Origin: Pochonia chlamydosporia 170 | Taxonomy: Eukaryota > Ascomycota > Sordariomycetes > Hypocreales > Clavicipitaceae | Reading direction: 5' to 3' | DNA: 64,000 nucleotides | Assembly (NCBI RefSeq): GCF_001653235.2 | Contig: NW_019154044.1 | Span: 248,001 to 312,000 of the forward strand | Part shown: positions 32,665 through 43,599 of the stretch, piece after piece | Position numbering within the stretch: the stretch's first letter is position 1 | Layout: every line of letters starts with the position of its first letter | Notes under the pieces: generated by a model | The model's database searches: none | The model's input: the letters and a program-made list of their open reading frames with translations, nothing else | What the model was told of the DNA's origin: nothing | Made by a program: the position numbers and the translations under genes

Positions 32665-33048
32665 TTACTGTACTAGTTTCGTTGCTAACCGTCGGTTAAA
32701 GACTGCTAAGAATTGACTTGGTAAACTATTTGTCAGAGACTCCATCTCAAACACAGTTTCCGTGTAGTTCTGCCAAATGCCTGAGTACTGATTCCACTTA
32801 TGTCCCTCGTTATGTTTCTTTCCAATAAACGCTTCCGTGGCCGAGCTTAGGATTTTTATTGCTTTGAAGGACTCATCTAGAAATTGTATAGTTTTACGCA
32901 AGGAAACTTTCTGAGCTATAATGTCTTGATGTATGCTTTCCGCTTCAAGCTCTAGATCGCGCATGTCGTGTGTATATTTTATGCGACTCAATTCGTCGAT
33001 ATGACGGATAGTCTCGTCTACCATAGCAAAGATCGGCCTGGTGGTCAT
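32665..33048 (-). CDS. Small helical protein (127 aa), function unknown
   Basis: Single exon with ATG at 33048. It is wholly helical and charged with no recognised domain. It converges on the preceding gene with no spacer. Confidence 0.45.
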   Translation of the reverse strand: MTTRPIFAMVDETIRHIDELSRIKYTHDMRDLELEAESIHQDIIAQKVSLRKTIQFLDESFKAIKILSSATEAFIGKKHNEGHKWNQYSGIWQNYTETVFEMESLTNSLPSQFLAVFNRRLATKLVQ

Positions 33049-33166
33049 TTTGTCACTAATGCCGTAGTGCCAAGAGGCAGTTATATTGTGGAGGAATCGT
33101 AAATATGGGCATTAATATCGATATTGCTCTTGAAGTAAGTAAAATACAGCAGAGGTGAGAGGTAGT

Positions 33167-34029
33167 TTATATACATCCTTCAGCCGTAACACCCGCTGAC
33201 TCCTGCAGCTCGTCAAGGATCGGCAACAGTTTTGACACAAGAACGGGGCGGATTTTGGACACCCCCTTTGCGTATTTCAAGGACACTGTCCTGAAATAAT
33301 CCTCCCTTTTTATTGCCTTTTCCAGGCTTTCCTGTGCCAATTCTAAACGTTCCTGTGATGTCTTCATCCTTTCTTCTGCAGCAAGTCTTCGTTTAATTTC
33401 TGCTTTCAACTGTGTTCCCACCTGCTCTACCCGTTGTGACAAGTAGTGATTCTGCGTTTTTAATTCCTCAATCCTTGACGTAAAGCTAGCTGGAACACCA
33501 GCCGTTGAATCCTAAAGCTTGTCAACTCCACGCTTGTGCCCGTGAAGAGCATGAAACGTACAAAAACATATTCACCTGAGTGCGGATGCATTGCGGTGTT
33601 ACAGTAAGTCGAAGAGATGCGAACGGCTTCGAACGTTTTGCCAACCCTCTTGCAAAGATCCCTACACGATCCCACTGACTGGTCACTTATATTTCTTTTA
33701 ACAACTCCTCCATCTTTGTCTTTGCTAAAAAATAGCTTCCAGGTTTTCCCAGAAGCATCGGTATCCAAGATGCTCCATTTGTACTCGTCTCCGTCACCCG
33801 GGTGCAACCTAACGTCAGCAGGTCGAACGGCTAGCCCTAGCTTGTCTATTGTTTTGACGAGTCAATAACCAGTACGTAGAGAGACTTTATGTGTAAAGGG
33901 TATATCCTCACTAATATGGTCCGCCAATGCCTTCCTGCAATTATTGCGCGCCGCTCTACGCTCTTTATTACATTGTCTCTCTGAAGAAACTGGAGTATCA
34001 GATGATCGTGGTGACGTCGTAGAAGACAT
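33167..34029 (-). CDS. Coiled-coil protein (255 aa), function unknown
   Basis: Three exons: 34029-33876, 33830-33562 and 33511-33167. Intron 2 (33512-33561) has a perfect GTACGT donor. Intron 1 (33831-33875) has an alternative acceptor 15 bases upstream that also keeps frame. The product begins MSSTTSPRSSDTPVSSERQ. A globular-looking middle with cysteines follows, then a 70-residue coiled coil (RLAAEERMKTSQERLEL). No domain recognised. It lies directly downstream of the recombinase gene, in the same direction, 167 bp away. Confidence 0.5.
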
Positions 34030-34196
34030 TTATCATACGAGTATTCACCCAAGCCATATTGTATTGAAATACTATCCGCGCCGATACCTTCAGTACAAAT
34101 ACTCCTGCCATCCTCCAATATAGCTTCCTGTTTCTAATTATGAATCTCACACGATTCTAAAATTTGGCGTGTCTGAAATCGGCCACCTCCCACAGC

Positions 34197-36989
34197 CTAG
34201 GTCTGAAAACGAACTGGGCGGGGTATGCACAGCTTCTGACTCTGTCCCAGAGGTGGATGGGGTTTGGGGTCATGCTCTAATTTCACACTGTTGTACCTTT
34301 CGAACACCACATGGTTCATACAGATCTTCTTTGGGTGCTGAAGGTCGTCTGTCGCCCGACAGCCGTCGCAGTCGCTGCAAGTGGCTTTCCTCTTTCCTCT
34401 AATCGACGCGAATATAGATTTCGGTGTGCGGTGGATATCATGTATGTGGTTTATCAAGTCTTGACTGCCATCAAACTCTTGTGAGCATCTGGGGTCGGGA
34501 CAATTCGAAAATGTCGTGATGTCATGCGACTTGACGTGATCTTCCCAATCTCGTCGGTCAGTAAAAGCTTTGATACGATTGGAGTAAGCCATCCTGTTAT
34601 TCCAGCAGCAAAATATGCAATATCCAGGTATAACAGCCCCGTAGACCTTGCCCCATCCCAATTCCTTTGGCAGTGCTCCTCTGGTCAGCATGTCTTTGCA
34701 ATGTGCCTCCCATGAAATTTTGTTAGAAAACCACTCGTTACAGAAGAAGCAAAAGTCACCTTCTGGGATCTGTTTCTTCCGGCATTTATAGATGTGGATT
34801 TGGTCGCTGAAGTGATCTTGTTAGTATGGTATCAACATAGGGAATAGCGCAAACATTGAGCAATAAATACCTCTTTGGACTACTACAAGAGCACATAGAA
34901 GGATCCAGCCCTACTCGAGGCTTAACCTCTGAATCCCCTTCGTAAAGCCGGACGAGCGTACAAAGAGCCTCTCTGCCCTCAAGGCTTCGTATATTTGTAC
35001 GCACGAGCAACAGTTCAGCCAGTCGTTTGCGCTCTGGAAGCACCGGCTGAACACGACAAAAGGGAAGGTCTACTCCTCTGCTAGTGAATTCTCCCGTTGA
35101 AGAAGACGTTGCTGGTGACTCATTCCACATCTTTCTTAACTCCTCCCGCTCAAGTTTCTGTAGTTTTTCCTTCAACAGTCGTCTCTCTTGTAAGCCCATG
35201 GAGCTGTCATTGGATCTTGATTCTTTTGGCAGCTGAACCGTAGTCTCGTCCGAGTCATCCTCCAATTTTGGAAATCTTTGATGGTTTGGACGTATCATTT
35301 TCGAAGTATCTTGTTTTACTGCCGGCAGTAGTTCTTGAAGACGACTGTTGATTTCTTGGTATTCTTCACTTTGATGTAACCGTTCTTGCCTGCCAACTGG
35401 CAAGGATTGCCAGAGGGTAGGTTCCCAGCGAGTCTCAAAGCTTCTGAATTTATATGCAATATCAGCAGTCCTTGGCTGTTGACGAAGATATGCACTCTGG
35501 CCATCAACCCCAGAGTTCCTAGCGGCATAATGCTGTCCATGAATTGTAGAATTATCGTGTCCGGCATGCTTTTGCCGCTGGGTATCGGAGTATAAATCAC
35601 TCAGGTCTAGGTGCATTAGCCTCCTGGTATAGGGCGTTAAAGGATTAGATTATGGTCACTTACCAATGTCGTGAAGGCCTTCACCCCTGAATGAATGTAT
35701 TCCTGGTGGTTCTGGGAAGTGCGCCCGAATCATCAACTCTCTCAAGGATCTATGGAGTACGTCTGCCTTCATAACCTTTCCATTTTCTCCCGGGAACAGC
35801 GGCTTGTTTTCTACTCGACGATCCCAGTAGATGATCTCGCCCTCTCTCTTAAGGCCTTTTTTGGGAACAGACGCCTGTTTATCCAGCAATGTCATCATTC
35901 CATCAATCCCTTTATAGTCCCGTAATGCTCCCATGGAACAAAATCTAGCAAGCTGGAAGAGTATTGGATTCATAAATAATGGCGATTGTATTTTGTTGTT
36001 GCCTTCGTGGATATGGGCTTGTGGCCTAACATTTATCAGAGGGAGGAGATACATACTTGCGGCCGTGCCGTACTTACAATTTGTTAGATCTCGAATCTTT
36101 TCCTTTGAGATACTTCTTTAGCTGTATTGAGAGTTCGGGGTTGCCATCTTCATTCGTAAACAACAGGAGCTGGGTGTCCTAAGTAAATGTCAGATTCATT
36201 CAATGTTGTACATCGAAGGAAAAGTCCACGGGTACCTTGAAAAGTTCGCCAATCTCAGTGTCTCGCCTTGCAGTGGATTCGATGTAATCCGAAACGCGAG
36301 CGGTTGTGTAAATATAAGTACATATTAGAGCCCACAAATCTACTCTTGTCTTAGGGGACTTATATATCTTCGAGTCTTCAGCCCAAATGAACTCTCCCAG
36401 CCATACAAACACCATTACTGTTGCGTGAGCTTTTGGTCCGGTGTCTGGAACAACATTAAGTCGTTTGCCGATCTGCCCTTTCGGATGTATCATCTTTCAA
36501 AGTGTAAGTCTCATGTAGTGCCGACCGAGTTCACAAACGCACCTGTCGCACTGAATATACATAGTCTTCGCGAATTGGCCCACGCTCTCTGCGGTAGCCA
36601 GCTGTGAACCTTTTCCAGCAGTTGAGCATCGTGTTGAAAGGAATCTCCTCCCTTCCCTGCTTCTTAGCATTTCCGAGACGGTACATAAATTCCTTCAGCG
36701 TAGCCAGACTGTCAACACTCCCGCCGTACTCCTGCACACTGTAAATCGGTAAGCAACGATCATGCTGCTCCCCTCGAGAGAACAGCTACACTCACAAGTT
36801 ATCCCAATTTTCCAACTCTCGACCGTAGCTTTCTTCGGTTCTCTCCTCGACATTTCTAAAGATAAGTTTGTCGTTGATTACGCACTTGTCTATTGGAATG
36901 CCCCTCTGCATGTCCATGAAGTTCTTCTTCTTCGGCCCTCTTTTCTTCGTCGTCGCCGGAAGGACTTTTTCTGATCGGGATTTTAACAT
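34197..36989 (-). CDS. DUF3435 (FluG-domain) tyrosine recombinase, Starship captain-like
   Basis: Seven exons (36989-36796, 36738-36543, 36493-36236, 36178-36078, 36025-35664, 35606-34871, 34806-34197) join without a frame break to 818 residues. All six introns are 49-64 bp with good signals; the last has a TACTAAC branch site. Residues 1-130 are the basic N-terminal SAM-like part. Catalytic residues are in place: R196 in TTARVSDYIESTARR, H360 and R363 in IHSFRG, H387 in AGHDN, and Y397 as likely nucleophile ten residues later. The block LFMNPILFQLARF is a further DUF3435 hallmark. The C-terminus (about 600-818) holds C2H2-like fingers. The family moves Starship elements by tyrosine recombination. 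As captains are terminal and read inward, cargo should lie to the left. Confidence 0.88.
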
Positions 36990-37221
36990 AACGACGGTTG
37001 GGTAAGATGGTAGTTAAAATAACTTGAAGTTTAAGTGTGCCCTGGGCGTGGGCAACATATTGGCACAATTTATGCGTGTTCCTTGTTTGTTAGGTCAGCC
37101 AGTTAGGCTCCGTAGTAGCACCAAAAATAGCATTTGAATTGTTACGACCACGAAACTCAACATGGCTGCACCAGTTAATTGTAACCATATTCTGTATGAA
37201 ATTTTTAATGAGCTATGTAGA
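36990..37221. other. Spacer between recombinase start and SUR7 gene; candidate element edge
   Basis: Holds the recombinase promoter and the 3' flank of the SUR7 gene. If the recombinase is a captain, one end of the element should be here. A TTAC(N7)A string, a target motif reported for some Starships, is at 37142-37153 on the plus strand; such a string is expected by chance fairly often in a stretch this long. Confidence 0.4.
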
Positions 37222-38303
37222 CTACTTCCCACGCTTCTCTTTCTGCAACCTCACACTCCGTCGATGTCTCCCTTGCCACCACTCTTTACACCAGAGTATG
37301 CATACACAAACCATGCAAACGGCCGTAGTCCATATAAGTGCATAGAACTTCCTGCCCTTTTCAGCAAAAAAACCAAACTTGTTTCCAATTTTGTTGATTT
37401 CTCCCACAACTGAATCGAACACGACGGTAACGATGACACTGCCAATAATCCAAAGGAGGCTACCGACAATTGCAAGCAGTGCATTCAACTTCACTGACTC
37501 GCAAGATTGTGTTATGGTACTTGATCTGATACTACATAGGAGTGCTATTCCAATAATCACTATGGCAATAATATGGCCAATGAACAGCACCAGTAGCACG
37601 CTATTCAATTTGTCCACTTTGCTTTGGATGCCTGTTACTACACCGAAGTTGGCGGGGTTTATCTTCACTGGCCCGATTTGTACTTCGTGATCGAGAGCTC
37701 TGGTTACGTTGAGGCGGGCTAAATATATCCATTTCAGCAATTACGGGTTCATTGGTCGGGATCGTATATCAAAAAACTTACCTGACAAGGCAGCATCTGT
37801 GCAGTTGGTAACATTGATGAAGGCACCTCCTGTGGTTGCGTTAGGTTCGAAATTCCCCTTGCAAGACCCCATAACATGAAGTGAGTACCAATCTGGTACT
37901 TGAAGCTCTTTGGTAACTTTTTCAGCACCCTCGCCAATGATATCATCAATCTTATGCTCGACTTCGTCCTTTCCATCTTCAAGCCAGCCTTTCAACTTAT
38001 CAAAAAGGCCACCACCATGTTTCCCCGTATCGCCTGACAAATCTTTGGATGCAATATTCTCAAAAATGTTCTTCCCAATCATCGAGGTATTGAACTATTA
38101 TCCAGGACTGTTAGTCACAGACGACAGAGAGGATTTGTCACAGATTTGCTGCCGGTCTGATGAGCTTATCTTACCCTCACAATGTCATAGCTTTCCATAA
38201 AACCTTCTTTATATCCTGCAAATAAGGCCAGTAAAGATACCAAAAAACTTGCAAAAAGCAATGTCGAGCTAAAAACACGAGTAAGCATATGTCGCTGCAA
38301 CAT
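37222..38303 (-). CDS. SUR7/PalI-family cortical membrane protein
   Basis: Three exons (38303-38175, 38094-37782, 37718-37222) join over introns of 80 and 63 bp to 312 residues. Topology fits the family. Helix 1 is near residue 15. A long extracellular loop contains PDWYSLHVMGSCKGNF, close to the WYsLhv..sC.G signature, and helices 2-4 lie in the last exon. Family members act in eisosome/MCC organisation or, for PalI, in ambient pH sensing at the plasma membrane. Which of these applies cannot be told. The gene looks intact and is a likely resident chromosomal gene next to the recombinase. Confidence 0.85.
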
Positions 38304-39284
38304 TGTGCTTTTCCGCAGCGAGGAGCACTCGTAGGAAAGCCAAGGTACTTTGGAGGTGGGTGCAGGCATATAAGCCAATGGTGGCGAAACCGTACCACCT
38401 TCAAGGCGTCCGAAATTGTACCTCACGTGACCTGAAGGACATTTTCTTAGAAAATGCTAAAAATAGTCTTCTTTAATATCACGGTCTACACTCTATCACA
38501 TCTGATCAAATAGTCGGAGACTGACCACCAGTGCTAGACACCAGTCAGGGGTCAGTTGGGAATTTCAAATACCTACTCTAACGGTATTCCTTAGACGGTG
38601 TTACGAACCAACGAGAGAGAGAGCAAGGACAGGCAAGGCAGATTGATTGGTCTTAAAGCGAGGCCTGCAGCCTGACTGCATGAGGGTCACCCAGGCCGTA
38701 AGGGTCACGTGACACAACACTGGAACTGGAAAGGTACTCAGTTAGATGCACCAGTGCTAAGAAAGATGAGGCTGAGCACAACTGAGCAGGAAGAGTAGGA
38801 CAGATCAATGAAGATATGGAAGTACATATATAACAGTCACTACCAAGATAACTAGTTAGTCGAGATCTTCTGTGATCAATCTAAGCATTCAATTAACCAT
38901 TGATTGGGATAACTCCTAACAATTTAAGTTCCCTGCTCAACAGCCCATGAAGGCCTTCTTCACTTACAACCTAAGCTGCCTACCCTAAGCAACAGACAAA
39001 ACTCTGATTGCCTTATTTGGCCTTGTGAATGACACGTTCGTTACGGACAGAATCCTTGGGCTTTCATGACATTAATCCTCGTAAATATCGCTATTGTAAC
39101 GGCACCACAAGAAGATATTTCTAATTATTTTCCATCACATTGCACTTTATACACTCACCCGTGTTTGCGTTATTGCCCTTATTGCCGCTAGAAAATAGTT
39201 TATGTAGTGTGAGTGTCATACTAGGAAGCGGCAGCCCTGGTCTTATGTATCTATGGAAGTGTATCCAGACAGTATACATGAATT
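38304..39284. other. Intergenic; possible solo LTR
   Basis: No gene seen. A stretch from about 38,599 (TGTTACGAACCAACG) to about 39,050 (GTTCGTTACGG) has loosely inverted ends, a TATATAACAG box and no coding content, which would fit a degraded solo LTR. No target duplication could be fixed, so this is weak. Confidence 0.25.
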
Positions 39285-39783
39285 TCAGGGTATGTGTCCA
39301 TAGCCTACATCTGGGGCCTCCCAGAGGTCCTCATCATCTGGCCAAACTGGTTTGTTGTTTCGTTTCATGGTTGAGTCGGCTTTCTCCGCTGCATGGGTCG
39401 CCTCCTTGAATTCCAGCGTACCGGGATCCTTGACGTACCCATGGCAAGCGACATGAGTCTCGCGACCCAAATGGTCCTGCGTCTTATAGCTGAATGTAAC
39501 GTGATCACCCTTGGGATCCTTCTGACGTCTCCCATTGATGGTCGTTGTTGAGTGAACTTCGCTCCTGTTGTCAATCAGTCATTGTGGGATGAGCGCTGCA
39601 CCAGAAAATTGTTCCGGTCCTTTATATAGGCATGATATCATACCGAACAAAGACAGCCTTTGGATAGAGCTGCTTGTCGCGTGCTGTCTGATATGCCAGC
39701 GCAACAAGTTGCCTCATCCGGGCTTCGTTTCTCGGGACTTGCGTAGCGTGGAAGTAGTATTTGACAATGTTGATGGAAGACAT
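39285..39783 (-). CDS. Small conserved-looking hypothetical protein (139 aa)
   Basis: Exon 1 (39783-39644) and exon 2 (39564-39285) join over a 79-bp intron (GTATGA..ACAG) in frame. The product starts MSSINIVKYYFHATQ and continues with a basic, polar middle. It ends in a charged tryptophan-containing tail (WPDDEDLWEAPD). No signal peptide, membrane helix or known domain. The dense coding look and clean splice argue for a real gene. Confidence 0.55.
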
Positions 39784-40546
39784 GATGCTCAAGAAATCTT
39801 CGCTCCTTGAGAATTACAACAGCAATGTGGAATTCTCACGCTTATTAAATATCCGTCATGAGTATTCGCTATCGGTGTCATGGTTCGCCCAAACCTGAAG
39901 AAAGACCTGTCACAAGCATAAGGAGGCTACCCTTAGCGCCAAATCCTCGAAGTTCCACGCCATGGCCAACAAAAGCCCGGTCGTAAGGCGCCAAACCAGA
40001 CCACTCATGGCCTTTATTACATTAACAGCCATATTTGCAGTTTCATCACTTGTTCCAGTAGCTTCTCAAGCTCATCTGATTGGGTTGCATTGGGCGTGTT
40101 GGTTGCAATGAAGGTTGCACTTGGCGCTTCTGTTGTGCACAGCCTGCACCATCACCGCTGTATCCAATAGGAGCCCAGCATGCCTCAGCGCCTGGTCGTT
40201 GGCGCCCCACCAAAAAAGGAGGACAGTGGGCATAGGTAATTCCGACACATTTTTTATATACAAAATATTTCGAATTTACTGGGAGCCCACTGTAAATCAG
40301 AACGAACACTCTCTGCAACAAACGTCTTCAATCATCAGAAATCCGTGCATCTGCTTGCAGATGGAACATGTAGTCTTCAGCTTCATCTAACACCAAAAAC
40401 AGGTGATCTCTCACGCGCTGCAGATGGGGTTTTGGGTGCCGCGTCAGATTTTTTGGTGCCGCGCGACAACCGCAAGAGCTTCGTCCTTGAGCTCCTGCGT
40501 TAAACTGCACGTAGGATCTGGCTTCCTCCAGTTGCAGTACTCAACC
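39784..40546. other. Intergenic, nothing recognised
   Basis: Divergent promoter region. The frame leading into the kinase is open upstream of its ATG but shows no conserved content. Confidence 0.4.
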
Positions 40547-41904
40547 ATGTCAGCACCACCTGCCGAGTACGGGTATATTCATGGAGTAGAGCATCTCAGT
40601 GACTACCGACCGGGCGGCTATCATCCAATTCACATCGACGATCGGCTTAACAAACGATACCGAATAGTGCACAAGCTGGGTCATGGCACATTCTCCACAG
40701 CCTGGCTTGCTATCGACGAGAAGACGACAAAATATGTCGCTATTAAGCTCGGCACCGCGGATGCGGATCGCACCGAGATTGATATACTCTCACAGATCAC
40801 ACAGAGCTCTAAAAGCCGCAGCAACTTGCAAGACACGCCGTCGCTAATTCCCGTCGTACTTGATAGATTCGAGGTTAGCGGGCCTAATGGCACTCATCCA
40901 TGCCTCGTGACCCTTCCGGCACGATGCAGCTTGCGGGACGCGAGAGAGGCATCAGGGAGCTCTTTATTTCAGCTTGATGTTGCCAGATCTCTTGCTGCGC
41001 AACTAGTTATGGCCGTGTCCCTCGTCCACGCTAAGGGTTATGCCCATGGAGGTGAGCGTCCCGTTCTGTTTTACGCCGACAACTCAACTGACCCCGTGCT
41101 TTAGATCTGCATCTCGGCAACCTTCTCTTACAGTTGCCCTCACCACTTAATAGCTTGTCAATAGAGCAACTCTACGCACAGTACGGGGAGCCAGAACGAG
41201 AGCCAGTTGTTTGTCTTAACGCCGAGGCAACATCAACAGACTCCAGGGTTCCCTCCTACGCGGTGCCTTCAGTATGGTTGGGCGTACCAAGTAATGACAT
41301 TAGCCTAGGCGAGGCGAAGTTAATACTAGGCGATTTTGGAGTTGCCTTCCGGCCAGGGGACAAGTCTCGATTTGAGTCATATACACCCGTAGTACTCCGC
41401 CCACCCGAGGCATTCTTTGAGCCAGCAACGCCTCTCTCATTTGCCTCTGATATTTGGAGCCTAGGTTGCGTGATTTTTGAGCTTCTCGCCCACAGGTCGC
41501 TCATCGACGGGTTCCTCGCACCGCAGGACGAGATCACAGCACAACAGGTAGAACTGCAGGGTCCCATGCCATCAGAGTGGTGGGGAAGATGGGAGAAGCG
41601 GCCGAATTGGTACGATGAAGCAGGCAGGCCTTTAAGCAATGCGTGTGATGTGTGGTCATGGGAACGGCGGTTCGAGCAGTGGGTGCAAAAACCGCGACAC
41701 TCCCGGGATATGGAAACGATTAGGGAAGACGAGAGGGATGCGCTGTTTGAGCTCCTCCGGTGGATGCTTGCATGGAGACCAAGCGAGCGACCGGACATAA
41801 TGAAGGTACTAAAAGCAGATTGGATAACAAGATGGGCAATGCCTTCATACCAGAAAGGCTTGGAATCGGCGTTTACCTTGACCAAACGAACACAGCACGG
41901 GTGA
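40547..41904 (+). CDS. SRPK-like serine/threonine protein kinase
   Basis: Exon 1 (40547-41051) and exon 2 (41105-41904) join over a 53-bp intron that splits the catalytic loop; splicing restores AHGDLHLGNLL. The product has 434 residues. Key sites are present: glycine loop LGHGTFST, lysine K67 in YVAIKLG, catalytic HGD (167-169, the SRPK-type variant of HRD) and DFG (245-247). A long insert lies between the HGD loop and DFG, as is typical of SR-protein kinases. SRPKs phosphorylate SR splicing factors, but fungal genomes hold many SRPK-like paralogues of unknown role. Confidence 0.85.
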
Positions 41905-43599
41905 AAAAGGCATGAATAGAGTACGAAGACGAAAACTAGAAGATGCCGCACGCAGGAATCGTATTCAGGGGCTCCACATATAGATTTGGAGCCCATTTTG
42001 GCTCGACTCCGTGCATCATGTGCTCGACGCTGGGTAGTGAGCATTGCACATTGAAATGCGCATAAGACAAACTTCCCAGGAAGTGCAGCCACAGCAAATG
42101 ATCGGCTTACGCTAGCTTTTGGCTTGAAGCATGGAGCATTAACCATTAACCATAGCAGGACAGGAGGTATGGGAAGCACAGCGTCGATACTGACGCTAGG
42201 TCGAGGCAGCGGAAGATAATTGGACACAACGTCGATAATTGCACGGAAGCCCTCTTGATTCGCTCAGGATCTCAATATTCAAGATGAGGAGTATAGCGTT
42301 GCCCTGAAAGCTAGTTCATTTCCTGACCAGGACCAAGACGAGTGAAACCCAAGCTTGCTTCAGTCTGGAGGAGCGTCGACTCTTGTCGGATCTTATTTCC
42401 ACCGATCCAAGCAGGTTAGATGACGAGGCGATGCTAAAGCATCAAATGTATACCACGCACGCGATGATACATCTGGGAAGACAGGGGGAACCTCGGCGAC
42501 TGCTGCCAGAGGTGAAGACAGAGACGGAACCCCTTCCTCAGAGTTGTGACACAAATCGAAGTTTCATGTGCCTCTGGGATGAGCGGGCGCTGCAAGCCAG
42601 AGGTCTTACAAGTTCTTTTCTCCTTATCGTGCAAGAGACCATCTCATAACGCAGCATCCCAAGGGGCTTGGTGAGCGGTCTTCTGTTTGTCCTGAACCAA
42701 AGTGCAGAGATAAGAAGGCGATATTCCCTAACACCAAGCTTTCCAGGTCATTTGTCCCAGGCTCATCAGTACAGCATCTTCAACGGATACAAAGTTCAAG
42801 GACACAGGTAGCTAGAGCCATAAAGATCTATCTATTTCCCAGAATCAAGAGCCTCCGCCCATTGCTGGATTGTCCTGTCCCCGCGCTTCGCATTCTTCCG
42901 CCTTTTTGTTTGTCCATGGCTCTAGCACGTAGTGTAGCAACAGACTGTGTCGAAGGCATAAGCCAATCAAATTTTTAGCACCTGCAGGACGACATTTCAA
43001 GGTCATTTGCGAACACAACCGCCTAAAATGGAGTAGTTCCTACAGGTGCCACAGTTTGTGGGTGTCTGGCCTCTTCGTTGTAGTTATTGGAGTGAGCACC
43101 AAAGGCTATCTTGTATTTGTTCTAATGGCAAGTGGATCGCGCCAAGGACCGATGAGTAACTTCGCTACTGATTTGCACAGGTACATGATGAATTGACGCC
43201 GGGTTTGTTACTAGGACCTCCTCTAGGGTCTAGACTGCCGCTTCTGTGTTCGGCGGGCGTTGCACACAGTGCCTGCACCATTGAGGCTGGTTGCAGCGCG
43301 CGTAACCGCGAGATGAACGCGAGGCCAACCACTGCCCTCGTGCGTCAGCACCACGCACCTTCCACCGCGTTGGGCACAAACATCTTCGTCACTCTAAATG
43401 TACACAAGATATTCAATTGCGCTGCAGTACCCTGCTATCTCTTCGCTCTTAAGCAGTCTGCAAGATTCCTCCGACTTGTTCGTGTAGACGGATGGTCTTT
43501 GCCTAGCACCTTTTCACAAAGCTCTCCTGCAGCAGCCATATTGATGGCGACAAACCACATACCCAACCATGCGATCTCCCACCAAGATGTGCGAATTGC
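41905..43599. other. Long spacer, nothing convincing
   Basis: About 1.7 kb. The frames seen are short or are shadows running over the kinase on the opposite strand. The rightmost part may be the 5' end of the LINE. Confidence 0.35.

Noticed and set aside
37142..37153. TTAC(N7)A as a proven Starship target site
   Set aside because: The motif is short and expected by chance about once every kilobase per strand; no matching direct repeat at a left end was found.
38599..39050. Solo LTR
   Set aside because: Ends are only loosely inverted, no target duplication could be fixed and no internal LTR-element sequence is nearby; kept only as a weak note in the spacer entry.
40046..40510. Minus-strand frames upstream of the kinase
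   Set aside because: No conserved content and no consistent splice joins; they lie in the promoter region.
41256..42227. 323-codon minus-strand frame
   Set aside because: Its left two thirds run opposite the kinase exon with its DFG and later motifs; composition is that of an antisense shadow.
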